Of a stretch of 39,711 nt of DNA, positions 16,465 to 25,175 are shown one piece after another. Made by a program: the position numbers and the translations under genes. The stretch covers positions 1 through 39,711 of the forward strand of contig CAZPGZ010000030.1 in assembly GCA_964586075.1 (NCBI GenBank), read 5' to 3'. The notes under the pieces were generated by a model. It worked only from the letters and a program-made list of their open reading frames with translations. It ran no database searches and was not told where the DNA came from. Positions within the stretch are counted from its first letter, which is position 1. Each line of letters starts with the position of its first letter. This stretch comes from JBAZLV01 sp964586075. Lineage in GTDB: Bacteria; Nitrospirota; UBA9217.

Positions 16465-16959
16465 ATGAGTATGCGAACTGCAATAATAACCTTGAGTGAC
16501 AAAGGGGCTGCCGGAAAGAGAGAGGATGTAAGCGGAAAAAGAATTCAGGACATGATGGCCCGTATCGGTGCTACCATCGTGCATTATGAAGTGCTTCCCG
16601 ACGAGCAGCTTCGGATTATAGAGGCACTGAAGCGTCTCGCGGATTCCGGCGAGATCGACATCATTCTTACTACGGGTGGCACAGGTGTTGCTCCCCGTGA
16701 TGTGACGCCTGAGGCCACACGGGCTGTTATCGACCGTGATATTCCCGGAATGGCTGAAGCTATGCGTATGGAAAGTTTAAAAAAAACGCCCCATGCCATG
16801 ATATCACGCGCTGTTGCCGGCATCAGAAATAAAACTCTTATCGTAAACCTCCCTGGAAGCCCCCGGGCTGCCGCTGAAAATCTTGAAGTTATTCTTGCTG
16901 CGATGCCCCATATTGTTGAAAAGATAAAGGGAGATACATCCGAATGCGGCGTCTCGTAG
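16465..16959 (+). CDS. mog: MogA/MoaB-like molybdopterin adenylyltransferase
   Basis: A 164-residue cytoplasmic enzyme that adenylates molybdopterin before molybdenum insertion. It shows T-L-S-D-K-G at the start, the T-T-G-G-T-G loop followed by R-D-V-T-P-E-A-T, and N-L-P-G-S-P near the C-terminus, the MogA/MoaB substrate site. The ATG at 16465 has AGAGGT at 16450-16455, nine bases upstream; the frame is open further upstream but without a site. Mo- or W-enzymes would fit an anaerobic metabolism, though no such enzyme is in the window. MogA and MoaB cannot be told apart with certainty here. Confidence 0.88.
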   Translation: MSMRTAIITLSDKGAAGKREDVSGKRIQDMMARIGATIVHYEVLPDEQLRIIEALKRLADSGEIDIILTTGGTGVAPRDVTPEATRAVIDRDIPGMAEAMRMESLKKTPHAMISRAVAGIRNKTLIVNLPGSPRAAAENLEVILAAMPHIVEKIKGDTSECGVS

Positions 16960-17072
16960 CATGCTGAAAGACGCCGGCGTATAAATATAATCTGGAAATT
17001 GAAAACAGTTCCATCCATAAGAAGCAAACAGCTGAACAAGTTCCCCTCATCTATCACGCTGTTTCCCGAGTG

Positions 17073-17101
17073 TTGACAACCCTGCGGAGATAGTATAAAA
17101 T
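17073..17101 (+). promoter_or_regulatory. sigma70-type promoter of the CsgG-SUMF1 gene
   Basis: TTGACA at 17073-17078, 17-base spacer, TAAAAT at 17096-17101 (five of six). TATAAA at 17094-17099 overlaps it with a 15-base spacer. Confidence 0.6.
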
Positions 17102-17173
17102 TCTGTCATATCATAGTTTTATGGTTTTGTTTTCACATTTTTATTACATGCGCCTGCTGAGCAGGGAGGTACC

Positions 17174-18499
17174 ATGCGCTCTTTTTTGATAGCGTTATCT
17201 CTTCTTTTCCTTATGACATCAGATCCGCTTGCAGCGCAAAAGTCGGTAAAGCCCGGCAAACCGCAGAAAAATCTTTCGAATTACGTTGCCATTTTCGATT
17301 TCGATATTGTCGGAAAGCTTGATCATGATATTTCCCGGCCCCTTTCTGACAGTGTCCGAAATGTGATTGTCAAATCAGGCCGGTTCAAAGTGATGGACCG
17401 GGCGAATATGGACAGAATACTGAAAGAACAGGCGTTTCAAATGACCGGCAGTGTTCTGAAAGAGCGCGCGGTAGAGGCCGGCCAGTTTCTCGGTGTCGGA
17501 AAAATCATCATAGGTTCCATCGGCATCGTCGGCAAAACGTATTTTATTTCACTCTCTTTGGTAAACATTGAATCCGGAGAAACTGAGCGGGTCGAAGAAG
17601 ATACCTGTAAATGCGAGCTTGATGAATTGATAGAATCAACAAAACGGGTTGCGAATAAGTTGATAACGGTGGGTCCTGCTCCTGTGGAAATGCCCATAGC
17701 TGAACCTGCTCCTGCTCCGAAACCTGCCCCCAAACCAGCGCCAGAGCCTTTGCCGGAGCGGGTTGAGCCGCTTCCCCAGGAACCGGTTTATGTCGCACCA
17801 CCGTCGGGTGTTACGTATAAAGATCCGGTTACCGGAATGGAATTTGTTCTGATTAAGGGTGGTTGCTTTCAGATGGGAGATGAAGAAGGAGACCGTGAAG
17901 AACGGCCTGTGCATGAAGTCTGTGTGAGTAATTTCTATCTGGGGAGATATGAAGTGACCCAGGGACAGTGGAAAGCTCTCATGGGGAAAAATCCTTCAAA
18001 GAACAAAAATAGCGACAGGGATCCTGTAGAAGATGTGAGTTGGAACGACGTGGAGGATTTCATAAAAGAACTAAACCAGAAAACAGGCAGAAATTACCGG
18101 CTGCCTACCGAGGCAGAGTGGGAGTATGCGGCCCGGAGCGGTGGAAGAAAATACAAATGGGCGGGTACGAACAACGAGTCTGATCTCGCAAATTTTGCTT
18201 GGTATAATGATAATTCGAGCAGAGACCACCGGCCGGTCGGTCAGAAACGGCCAAACGCCTATGGGCTGTATGATATGACGGGGAACGTGGCAGAATGGGT
18301 TGCCGACGTATATGACAGCGGATATTACAAGGAAAGCCCGAGAATGAATCCTGTTGCTTCAGGACGCGGTGACCGTGTATACCGCGGTGGCTCCTTCAAA
18401 GACCGTGCGAAGGATGCCCGCACAACAAAACGGGAGAAAAAATCCAATCGGAGAGCCGATCAGACAATCGGTTTTCGACTTGCTCTTCCGGCACGATAA
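17174..18499 (+). CDS. Exported CsgG-like / SUMF1 (FGE-sulfatase fold) fusion
   Basis: A 441-residue protein with a signal peptide (residues 1 to about 21, cleaved after P-L-A-A), a CsgG-like domain (about 38-165: V-A-I-F-D-F-D, F-K-V-M-D-R-A-N-M, A-V-E-A-G-Q-F-L-G-V), a Pro/Ala/Glu linker (about 175-215), and a SUMF1 domain (about 218-440: F-Q-M-G-D, E-V-T-Q-G-Q-W, R-L-P-T-E-A-E-W-E-Y-A, Y-D-M-T-G-N-V-A-E-W, R-G-G-S-F, G-F-R-L-A). The cysteines that form formylglycine in true FGE are absent after R-G-G-S-F, so this is likely a binding or structural SUMF1 domain. CsgG relatives build outer-membrane secretion assemblies. AGGGAGG at 17163-17169 sets the start. Two membrane-protein genes follow closely. 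Confidence 0.88.
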   Translation: MRSFLIALSLLFLMTSDPLAAQKSVKPGKPQKNLSNYVAIFDFDIVGKLDHDISRPLSDSVRNVIVKSGRFKVMDRANMDRILKEQAFQMTGSVLKERAVEAGQFLGVGKIIIGSIGIVGKTYFISLSLVNIESGETERVEEDTCKCELDELIESTKRVANKLITVGPAPVEMPIAEPAPAPKPAPKPAPEPLPERVEPLPQEPVYVAPPSGVTYKDPVTGMEFVLIKGGCFQMGDEEGDREERPVHEVCVSNFYLGRYEVTQGQWKALMGKNPSKNKNSDRDPVEDVSWNDVEDFIKELNQKTGRNYRLPTEAEWEYAARSGGRKYKWAGTNNESDLANFAWYNDNSSRDHRPVGQKRPNAYGLYDMTGNVAEWVADVYDSGYYKESPRMNPVASGRGDRVYRGGSFKDRAKDARTTKREKKSNRRADQTIGFRLALPAR

Positions 18500-18533
18500 A
18501 GGGAACTAGAGAGAACGGTTCGAGGGAGGTTGC

Positions 18534-19298
18534 ATGTTTTGTCCACACTGTGGAAAAGAAATAGGTGAAGGGCATGGCTTTTGTCAGCATTGCGGCATGA
18601 GCCTTGCCCAACCCGATTCCGGGCCGTTGCCATCCACAGGGGGCAGAACAAAGACCCCTTGGGAAGACCGCGAAACCATCGGATTTTTCTCTGGAATGCT
18701 TGCGACGATCAAAGGAGCGCTGTTTACTCCGGTCGATTTTTTTCGCAAGATGCCCGTGACAGGCGGACTGACCAATCCCTTGCTGTTTGCGTTGATAATC
18801 GGGATGGTCGGTGCGATGTCTCTTTATTTCTGGCAGATTTTATTCAAAGGTGTGGTGCAGGATTATATGCCGCCTGGAATCATGTCGTCAGCAGGGCAGC
18901 AGCCCTTTCAAGACAGCAGTATTTTTTTCAAGGCCTTTTTTACCCCATTCTTTATCATTGCTGGTCTTTTTATCTTCTCCGGCATTCTGCATTTTTTTCT
19001 TATGCTGGTCAAAGGCGCACGCGCCGGTTTCGAGACCACGTTCAGAGTGGTTGCCTATGGCTGCAGCGTGGATATCATATTTTTAATTCCTTTTTGCGGC
19101 AGTTTCATCGCAGGCATATGGGCCGTTGTGCTTACCATTATCGGTTTGCGGGAGGCGCATGAAATCACCGGCGGTAAGGCTGCTTTTGCCGTATTTTTCC
19201 CCCTCATCTGCTTTGTTGGGTTGTTTATTATGATTATGGTATTATTTATGGGTGCGCTTATTGCTTCATTCGGCACTATGATGCAGATGTATAAATGA
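18534..19298 (+). CDS. Zinc-ribbon Yip1-domain membrane protein
   Basis: A 254-residue protein. Residues 1-25 form a zinc ribbon (C-P-H-C-G near the start, C-Q-H-C-G about 16 residues later). After a polar linker follows a Yip1-type region with about five transmembrane segments, including the amphipathic opening L-F-T-P-V-D-F-F-R-K-M and L-T-N-P-L. Bacterial Yip1 proteins are inner-membrane proteins without established activity. GGGAGG lies just before the ATG, and the gap to the upstream SUMF1 gene is 34 bases, so the two are probably co-transcribed. Confidence 0.85.
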   Translation: MFCPHCGKEIGEGHGFCQHCGMSLAQPDSGPLPSTGGRTKTPWEDRETIGFFSGMLATIKGALFTPVDFFRKMPVTGGLTNPLLFALIIGMVGAMSLYFWQILFKGVVQDYMPPGIMSSAGQQPFQDSSIFFKAFFTPFFIIAGLFIFSGILHFFLMLVKGARAGFETTFRVVAYGCSVDIIFLIPFCGSFIAGIWAVVLTIIGLREAHEITGGKAAFAVFFPLICFVGLFIMIMVLFMGALIASFGTMMQMYK

Positions 19299-19314
19299 GG
19301 ACCTGAATGGCTGC

Positions 19315-19722
19315 ATGAGGCTTTTTTCGAGACAACGAGAAAAGGACCAAATAGACTTCGGCATTGTCTTTGGTGGAATAGCACTCCTTGCCCTTTGTGT
19401 TGCCCGTTTTTTCCCCTTCCTGAATTTTTTGCCTTCTTGTCCGTTTCATGATTGTATCGGCTTGCCTTGCCCTGCCTGCGGCGCTTCTCGATCGATTACA
19501 TACCTTTCCCAAGGAAACGTTTTCCTTTCCATTGCATCCAATCCCTTGATTGCGTTCTGTTTAGTAATTGCAATTCTGTTTTTTCTGCACAGCATTTTCA
19601 CGCTCATGCTGCATATTCCCGGATTGAACGTTCATTTGAGTGCTAGGACAAAAAGTATTGTAAAAATTTGTGTTCTGTTGCTGGTGCTCTTAAATTGGTA
19701 CTATCTTATAGCAACCTTCTGA
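19315..19722 (+). CDS. DUF2752 small membrane protein
   Basis: A 135-residue protein with three hydrophobic segments and the DUF2752 signature C-P-A-C-G-A-S-R-S near residues 52-60, preceded by two more cysteines (42 and 47). The family has no assigned biochemical role. It starts 16 bases after the Yip1 gene, which also carries a Cys-based metal motif, and the same gene pairing suggests a shared envelope function. No strong ribosome binding site is seen, so translation may depend on coupling. Confidence 0.85.
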   Translation: MRLFSRQREKDQIDFGIVFGGIALLALCVARFFPFLNFLPSCPFHDCIGLPCPACGASRSITYLSQGNVFLSIASNPLIAFCLVIAILFFLHSIFTLMLHIPGLNVHLSARTKSIVKICVLLLVLLNWYYLIATF

Positions 19723-19750
19723 TTGTCTCCTGATAAGGACATTAATAGTA

Positions 19751-19779
19751 TTTACAATTGATCGCCGGTATGTTATTAT
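19751..19779 (+). promoter_or_regulatory. sigma70-type promoter of the ROK kinase gene
   Basis: TTTACA at 19751-19756 (five of six), 17-base spacer, TATTAT at 19774-19779 (five of six). A TATAAA overlaps at 19779-19784. Confidence 0.55.
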
Positions 19780-19828
19780 ATAAATCTTTTAGATATTTCA
19801 TTTTTTTGAATAGTTACGGAGGTTTGGG

Positions 19829-20776
19829 GTGACCCGCGCAGTTATTGGCGTAGACCTTGGCGGTACGAATTTAAGGACGGCGCTTCTGACCACAGATGGT
19901 GATATCCTTGAGTTCCATAAAGAGACGACTCAGGCATCCGAGGGATGGGAAAAAGTTTTGCACCGGATTGCGGCTAATATTGCGCGTCAGCAAGAGGCAG
20001 CGTCAGCACGAGGCATGACTGTCCAGGTGGTTGGGGTCGGCGCTCCCGGCGTCATTCAAATGAATACCGGTGTTGTTGTAAAATCTCCTAATTTCCCCGA
20101 CTGGAATAATCTTCCGCTTAGGGAAAAACTGGAGTCCAGGCTTCACCTCCCCGTTTTTATCGAAAACGACGCCAACGCAGCGGCATTAGGAGAACAATGG
20201 CGGGGCGCTGCCAAAGGCATTGACAGCATGATACTTCTTACCCTCGGAACAGGGGTGGGCGGCGGGATTGTATTAAATAAAAAAATTTGGCACGGCGCAG
20301 ACGGTATGGCAGGCGAGATCGGTCATCTTACCCTGATTCCGGACGGCAGGCGGTGTTCATGCGGCAATAATGGATGCCTGGAAATGTATGCCTCGGCCCG
20401 CGGGATTGTGCAGAGCTACCATGAGGCGGCAGGCAAGTCAGTTCCGGAGGACGATTTAAATGCCGTGACTTCGGAAAAAGTGTATTTGATGGCTCAGGCG
20501 GGAGATCAGACTGCACGGCGTGTCATGAAAGAAGCGGGGCGTATGCTCGGTATTGCTCTGGCGGGTCTGATCAATATCTTCAATCCCGAAATGATTGTGC
20601 TGGGCGGCAGAATCAAGGACGCTTGGCCGTTTTTTATTGATTCTACTCGTGAAGAAGTCCTGCGGCGGGCTTTTTTGGCGCCTGCTCAGAGGGCCCAAAT
20701 CGTGCCTTCCTTGCTCGGAGATGATGCTGGAATGGTCGGTGCGGCCGCAGCAGCTCTTCAGAACGCGGGCGGATAA
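19829..20776 (+). CDS. ROK family sugar kinase (glucokinase-like)
   Basis: A 315-residue cytoplasmic kinase. It has the phosphate loop D-L-G-G-T-N near residue 9-14, the catalytic region E-N-D-A-N-A-A, G-T-G-V-G-G-G, the sugar-binding G-E-I-G-H with the Zn motif C-S-C-G-N-N-G-C-L-E, and no DNA-binding domain. That makes an enzyme more likely than a repressor. Glucokinase is the usual activity, but N-acetylmannosamine or other hexoses are possible. The GTG start is supported by GGAGG at 19818-19822, six bases upstream. Downstream is lepA with a weak terminator between. Confidence 0.92.
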   Translation: MTRAVIGVDLGGTNLRTALLTTDGDILEFHKETTQASEGWEKVLHRIAANIARQQEAASARGMTVQVVGVGAPGVIQMNTGVVVKSPNFPDWNNLPLREKLESRLHLPVFIENDANAAALGEQWRGAAKGIDSMILLTLGTGVGGGIVLNKKIWHGADGMAGEIGHLTLIPDGRRCSCGNNGCLEMYASARGIVQSYHEAAGKSVPEDDLNAVTSEKVYLMAQAGDQTARRVMKEAGRMLGIALAGLINIFNPEMIVLGGRIKDAWPFFIDSTREEVLRRAFLAPAQRAQIVPSLLGDDAGMVGAAAAALQNAGG

Positions 20777-20818
20777 AGAACCGTATAATCTAAAACAAGG
20801 CCGCATTATTTTTTACGG

Positions 20819-20841
20819 CTGCTGAACGGCAGTATTTTTTT
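20819..20841 (+). terminator. Weak terminator after the ROK gene
   Basis: CTGC (20819-20822) and GCAG (20829-20832) make a short stem followed by a T7 run at 20835-20841. The stem is only four pairs, so strength is doubtful. TATAAT at 20784-20789 just upstream could be a -10 element for lepA, without an identifiable -35. Confidence 0.3.
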
Positions 20842-20860
20842 GTGGAGAATCCTGGAACTT

Positions 20861-22672
20861 ATGTCAAGTAGGAACATCAGAAACTTTTGCATTATTGCTC
20901 ATATTGATCACGGAAAGTCGACTCTTGCCGACAGAATACTGGAGTACACCGGCGCGCTATCAGACCGCGAGATGGCAGCTGCCGGCGGTGATCAGGTGCT
21001 CGATGACATGGATCTGGAACGGGAGCGGGGTATTACCATCAAAGCCCACGCCGTGAGTCTCCGCTATACCGCATCAGACGGGCAGGAGTATATTCTGAAT
21101 CTGATTGATACGCCCGGCCATGTTGATTTTACCTACGAAGTATCCCGCAGCATGGCCGCCTGTGAAGGCGCGCTCCTTGTCGTTGATGCATCGCAGGGCG
21201 TGGAGGCGCAGACTCTTGCCAATGCCTACCTTGCCATCGACCATAATCTTGAAATGGTTCCCGTAATTAATAAAATCGACCTGCCGAGTGCAAATATAGA
21301 AGAGGTAAAGCGGCAGATTGAGGATGTAGTCGGCCTGGATTCCAGTGGCGCCATTCCTGCCAGTGCAAAAGAGGGGATCGGAACGCACGACATTCTTGAG
21401 GCTGTGGTGAAACGCATTCCTTCTCCCTCCGGGACACCTGATGCTCCGCTCCGGGCGCTTCTGTTCGATTCATGGTACGATGCGTATCAGGGGGTGGTGG
21501 TTCTTGTCCGGGTGATGGACGGAACGGTACGATCAGGACAAAAAATCAGACTTTACTCCAATGCGGCCACGTACGAAGTGCAGTCTGTCGGTATATTCAC
21601 TCCTCAGAAAAAACAGACTGAAAAATTGTCGCAGGGGGAAGTAGGCTACATTATTGCGGGAATCAAGCGGATTGCAGATGCCAAAATCGGCGATACGATT
21701 ATGGATGCCGAACAGCTCGCTGATGCGCCGCTGCCGGGGTACAAGGACGTCAAGCCCATGGTTTTCGCCGGCATCTATCCGATGAACAGCGATGACTATG
21801 CAGACCTGCGGGATGCTCTTGAAAAACTCCGTTTAAACGATTCTTCTTTTACGTATGAACCGGAAACGTCTCTTGCTCTCGGATTCGGGTTCCGCTGCGG
21901 GTTTCTTGGCCTGCTTCATATGGATATCGTCAAGGAACGGCTGGAGCGTGAGTTCAAACTTGCGCTGATTCCTACTGCGCCGACAGTGGTCTACCGGGTG
22001 GCGACAAACGACGGACAGGTTGTTATGGTTGACAACCCGGCGAAATTGCCAAAAATTCAGGATATTCAACACATTGAGGAACCGATAATTACCGCTTCTA
22101 TCATCACGCCCGAGTCGTATGTCGGGCCGCTTATTGCACTGTGCCAGGAACGGCGGGGAATCCAGAAAGAAATCACGTATATCACAAAAGACCGGGTGCT
22201 TATCAGCTACGATCTGCCGCTGAATGAGATCGTTATGGATTTCTATGACAGGCTAAAATCGCTTACCAAAGGGTATGCTTCACTCGATTATGAACTTTCC
22301 GGGTATCTGGAGTCTGATCTTGTAAAGCTTGATATGCTGCTGAACGGGGAACCGGTAGATGCCTTGTCGTTTATCACCCATAGAGACAAGGCCGCAATAC
22401 GAGGAAGGCAGCTTGCGGAAAAGCTCAAAGAGGTTATTCCGCGGCAACTCTATGAGGTGGTTATTCAGGCGGCGATCGGTGCCAAAGTTATTGCGCGCGA
22501 AACAGTCAAAGCGCTCCGCAAGAATGTGACGGCGAAATGCTATGGCGGCGATATTACGAGAAAACGTAAACTTCTGGAAAAACAGAAAGAAGGCAAGAAG
22601 CGCATGAAGCAGGTGGGCAGCGTCGAACTTCCCCAGGAGGCATTTCTTGCGGTCCTGAAGGTAGGAGAATAG
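20861..22672 (+). CDS. lepA: Elongation factor 4 (LepA)
   Basis: Ribosomal GTPase that acts in translation (back-translocation or initiation-phase roles are proposed). The 603-residue product is the standard length. G-motifs: A-H-I-D-H-G-K-S-T near residue 13-21, D-T-P-G-H-V-D-F, and N-K-I-D. The LepA-specific C-terminal domain is complete (C-Y-G-G-D-I-T-R-K-R-K-L-L-E-K-Q-K-E-G-K). The ATG at 20861 is chosen because family members begin a few residues before R-N-F-C-I-I-A-H; the frame is open up to a TTG at 20840 inside the terminator T run. lepA next to lepB is a widespread arrangement. Confidence 0.97.
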   Translation: MSSRNIRNFCIIAHIDHGKSTLADRILEYTGALSDREMAAAGGDQVLDDMDLERERGITIKAHAVSLRYTASDGQEYILNLIDTPGHVDFTYEVSRSMAACEGALLVVDASQGVEAQTLANAYLAIDHNLEMVPVINKIDLPSANIEEVKRQIEDVVGLDSSGAIPASAKEGIGTHDILEAVVKRIPSPSGTPDAPLRALLFDSWYDAYQGVVVLVRVMDGTVRSGQKIRLYSNAATYEVQSVGIFTPQKKQTEKLSQGEVGYIIAGIKRIADAKIGDTIMDAEQLADAPLPGYKDVKPMVFAGIYPMNSDDYADLRDALEKLRLNDSSFTYEPETSLALGFGFRCGFLGLLHMDIVKERLEREFKLALIPTAPTVVYRVATNDGQVVMVDNPAKLPKIQDIQHIEEPIITASIITPESYVGPLIALCQERRGIQKEITYITKDRVLISYDLPLNEIVMDFYDRLKSLTKGYASLDYELSGYLESDLVKLDMLLNGEPVDALSFITHRDKAAIRGRQLAEKLKEVIPRQLYEVVIQAAIGAKVIARETVKALRKNVTAKCYGGDITRKRKLLEKQKEGKKRMKQVGSVELPQEAFLAVLKVGE

Positions 22673-22797
22673 CGCGGTTGTAGGTTGTACTATACTGCAT
22701 CAGGGAAGAAAACGCTGCAGTGCTGACTAGCAACGATATGCGTCCCTGTTTGAAATTTATCATACCGGCCCGCACAAGGCGCGGTTTTGGAGGCGGA

Positions 22798-23505
22798 ATG
22801 TCAGAGCATCAAGAAAAAACCACGAAGAAAAAAACTTTTTACAAGGAATGGATCGAACCATTCCTTATTGCGGCGGTCATCGCCCTGATCATCAGGCAGT
22901 TCGGGGTCGAGGCATTTAAAATACCGTCGGGCTCCATGAAACCGACCCTTACGATAGGAGACCATCTGCTGGTGAACAAGTTTATTTACGGCCCGCGGAT
23001 TCCTTTTATGGACAGCAGAATATTTACCTGGAAGGAACCGAAACGCGGCGAAATTATCGTGTTCAAGTATCCGGAGGATGAGAAAAAAGATTTTATCAAG
23101 CGTGTAGTTGGTCTGCCGGGTGATAAGGTAGAAATCAAAAACGGCAGGCTTTTCATCAATGATCAGCCGGTCGAGACCACCACAAAGGAAATTTATACCG
23201 ATAAGAAACAGGTGGGAGACCGATATTACGAAATCAAGGCACAACTGCTGGAAGAACAGCTGGGTGCCGTGAAGCATGAAATCCAGTACTATAAAAACCA
23301 GGCAGGATATGACTTCGGCCCGGTACTTGTCCCGAAAGATTCAGTGTTTGTCATGGGGGACAACCGCGATGACAGTCAGGATAGTCGCTTCTGGGGTTTT
23401 GTCAATTACAAAAAAATCATAGGACGGGCACTTATCATTTACTGGTCATGGGATGGAGGGGACCGCTGGATTCGATGGGAGCGGATCGGAACTCTGATCA
23501 AATGA
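22798..23505 (+). CDS. lepB: Signal peptidase I
   Basis: Inner-membrane Ser/Lys protease that removes signal peptides. The 235-residue product has one N-terminal transmembrane helix (about residues 20-36), the catalytic Ser in P-S-G-S-M-K-P-T-L, the catalytic Lys in F-I-K-R-V-V-G-L-P-G-D, and the late box G-D-N-R-D-D-S-Q-D-S-R-F-W-G. GGAGG at 22789-22793 four bases before the ATG fixes the start; the open frame reaches back to 22720 without such a site. The stop overlaps a potential downstream start. Confidence 0.96.
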   Translation: MSEHQEKTTKKKTFYKEWIEPFLIAAVIALIIRQFGVEAFKIPSGSMKPTLTIGDHLLVNKFIYGPRIPFMDSRIFTWKEPKRGEIIVFKYPEDEKKDFIKRVVGLPGDKVEIKNGRLFINDQPVETTTKEIYTDKKQVGDRYYEIKAQLLEEQLGAVKHEIQYYKNQAGYDFGPVLVPKDSVFVMGDNRDDSQDSRFWGFVNYKKIIGRALIIYWSWDGGDRWIRWERIGTLIK

Positions 23506-23522
23506 CCCGACAGGAGTTGCTG

Positions 23523-23909
23523 ATGCGTATGCTTAAGAATCAAAACGGTGCAGGATCAATAAAAATAATTATAGTTTTGGCGCTTTTATTTGTCGTCATC
23601 CATGTAGGATACAAGCTGATACCGATGTACATGGACTCTGAACGGATGAAGGACGAGATGAGCGTAAAAGCTCGGCTCGCGCAAGTGCTGAAGGACGAGG
23701 AAATCAGAGCCGACCTTGTCAAAAAAGCGAAGGAGCTTGACCTGCCTCTTCAGGAAGAAAACTTTGCGATCAAACGTGACGAAAGCCGCCGTACGATGAG
23801 GATAAGCGCCATGTGGGAAGTTGAGGTTCATTTTCTTTTTAACGTATATGTCAGGACCTATTATTTTGCTCCGGTGGCCGAAGAGGATTATACGAAGGGA
23901 CGGGTCTAA
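23523..23909 (+). CDS. DUF4845-like single-pass membrane protein
   Basis: A 128-residue protein with a short basic N-terminus, one transmembrane helix (I-I-I-V-L-A-L-L-F-V-V-I region, about residues 14-30), and a soluble extracytoplasmic domain of alternating charged helices ending in strand-like residues. This resembles DUF4845, which is often found directly after lepB. AGGAG at 23512-23516 is six bases before the ATG at 23523. An alternative ATG at 23502 overlaps the lepB stop as ATGA. The function is unknown; linkage to lepB suggests an envelope or secretion role. Confidence 0.75.
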   Translation: MRMLKNQNGAGSIKIIIVLALLFVVIHVGYKLIPMYMDSERMKDEMSVKARLAQVLKDEEIRADLVKKAKELDLPLQEENFAIKRDESRRTMRISAMWEVEVHFLFNVYVRTYYFAPVAEEDYTKGRV

Positions 23910-23925
23910 TTATCGTGTCCGTTCA

Positions 23926-23956
23926 TTGACAATTACGGACGGGTAGTATATATACT
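23926..23956 (+). promoter_or_regulatory. sigma70-type promoter of the yicC-coaBC operon
   Basis: TTGACA at 23926-23931, then TATATA at 23949-23954 (17-base spacer) overlapping TATACT at 23951-23956 (19-base spacer). The leader to yicC is about 70 bases and contains the repeat at 23965-24010. Confidence 0.7.
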
Positions 23957-23964
23957 AGCTGAGT

Positions 23965-24010
23965 TCCCTCCGGCAGGAGTCGAGAGATTCTCTATCGCAG
24001 GGATCGACAG
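23965..24010. repeat. Repeat related to 38823-38876 (yicC leader copy)
   Basis: The 27 bases at 23984-24010 match the reverse complement of 38823-38849 with only a few differences, sharing GAGATTC, TCGCAGGGAT and GACAG. The adjoining bases in both copies keep TTCC and TCC followed by GGC. It lies inside the transcribed leader of yicC. It looks like a dispersed extragenic element, possibly a decayed IS200/IS605-type end. Confidence 0.55.
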
Positions 24011-24032
24011 TCGTGAACCGATTGGTGTGACA

Positions 24033-24920
24033 ATGAGAGTGATACGCAGCATGACAGGGTACGGACGGACAGAGGTCCAAAGCGGTGAAAATCGCTTCGC
24101 GATAGAGGTCCGTTCGCTCAATAACCGTTACCTCGATATCCAAATAAAAGCACCCCGCAGTCTTGCCATGCTGGAACCCCGTATACGAAAAACCGTCCAG
24201 GACCGGTTCTCCCGCGGACGGTTCGATGTCTACGTTGCCGCGAGTACGGACCGCGAAAAAACCGGCAGGATTGCGATTGACGAGAAGATGGCGGCGAACT
24301 ATATCGCTGCACTCAAGCACATCAAGAAAAAATTCAAACTCAAAGGGGATGTGGATCTGACGATGATTGCCGGTTTTCGCGATCTGCTTACGCTTGCTGC
24401 CGAGGACGAGAATGCAGAAGGGTTTTGGAAAATCCTGTCCCCCGGTTTGTCGCAAGTCCTTGATGAACTCGATGCCATGCGCACTGCAGAGGGCGCTGTT
24501 CTCGTACAAGATATCAGGACTCGACTTGATGCCGTCAGCCGGATGAGCAAAACTGTACAGGAACTTGCGCCTGCCACGGTTGATAATGCCCGGAAAAGAA
24601 TGTCGGAAACACTGACCAGACTGCTGAATGAACAACCTGATCCGGTGCGATTGGCGCAAGAGATCGCGATACTGGCTGAGCGAACCGATATTACGGAAGA
24701 ACTGACACGTCTGGACAGCCATGTACAGCAATTTTGCTCTCTCCTGGGTGGAGCTTCAAGTGAATCCATCGGGAAAAAGCTTGATTTCCTGTTGCAGGAG
24801 ATGAACCGCGAAGTCAATACGATAGCGTCAAAAGCAATGAATGCCCGGATTTCACTTGAAGTTGTAAGCATGAAGGCAGAGCTTGAAAAAATACGGGAAC
24901 AAGTGCAAAATATTGAATGA
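24033..24920 (+). CDS. yicC: YicC family endoribonuclease
   Basis: A 295-residue protein with the family opening R-S-M-T-G-Y-G-R, then E-V-R-S-L-N-N-R-Y-L-D, and the C-terminal G-K-K-L-D-F-L-L-Q-E-M-N-R-E-V-N-T-I motif, which is nearly invariant in YicC. E. coli YicC has been reported as an endoribonuclease acting on small RNAs. The ATG at 24033 gives the family-like start; a GTG two codons earlier is possible. First gene of the operon yicC-remA-gmk-rpoZ-coaBC, with three bases to remA. Confidence 0.95.
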   Translation: MRVIRSMTGYGRTEVQSGENRFAIEVRSLNNRYLDIQIKAPRSLAMLEPRIRKTVQDRFSRGRFDVYVAASTDREKTGRIAIDEKMAANYIAALKHIKKKFKLKGDVDLTMIAGFRDLLTLAAEDENAEGFWKILSPGLSQVLDELDAMRTAEGAVLVQDIRTRLDAVSRMSKTVQELAPATVDNARKRMSETLTRLLNEQPDPVRLAQEIAILAERTDITEELTRLDSHVQQFCSLLGGASSESIGKKLDFLLQEMNREVNTIASKAMNARISLEVVSMKAELEKIREQVQNIE

Positions 24921-24923
24921 CCT

Positions 24924-25175
24924 ATGATGAATAATCTTGTCAACATCGGATATGGCAACATGGTAATGGCAACGAAGGTTGTTGCAGTTCTTACGCCGGA
25001 TTCGGCGCCCATGCGCCGTCTCAAGGAAGAAGCAAAAGAGCAGAAGAGGCTTCTTGACGCGACACAAGGCCGGAAAACACGGGCCATCATTATCACTGAC
25101 AGTGACCATGTCATACTTTCCGCCGTGCAGGTGGAGACACTGTTGCAGAGATTTTCAGGCCGGGGTGAATCTTGA
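24924..25175 (+). CDS. remA: RemA/DUF370 regulator
   Basis: An 83-residue protein with the DUF370 pattern: L-V-N-I-G-Y-G-N near the start, A-P-M-R-R-L, D-A-T-Q-G-R-K-T-R-A, and I-I-I-T-D-S-D-H-V-I-L-S. In Bacillus subtilis RemA is a DNA-binding activator of biofilm matrix operons and forms oligomeric rings; the role in other phyla is unclear. It sits between yicC and gmk as in Firmicutes and several Gram-negative phyla. Its stop overlaps the TTG start of gmk by four bases. Confidence 0.93.
   Translation: MMNNLVNIGYGNMVMATKVVAVLTPDSAPMRRLKEEAKEQKRLLDATQGRKTRAIIITDSDHVILSAVQVETLLQRFSGRGES

Noticed and set aside
17854..18490. True formylglycine-generating enzyme activity of the SUMF1 domain
   Set aside because: The catalytic cysteine region after R-G-G-S-F contains no cysteine, and no sulfatase gene is nearby.
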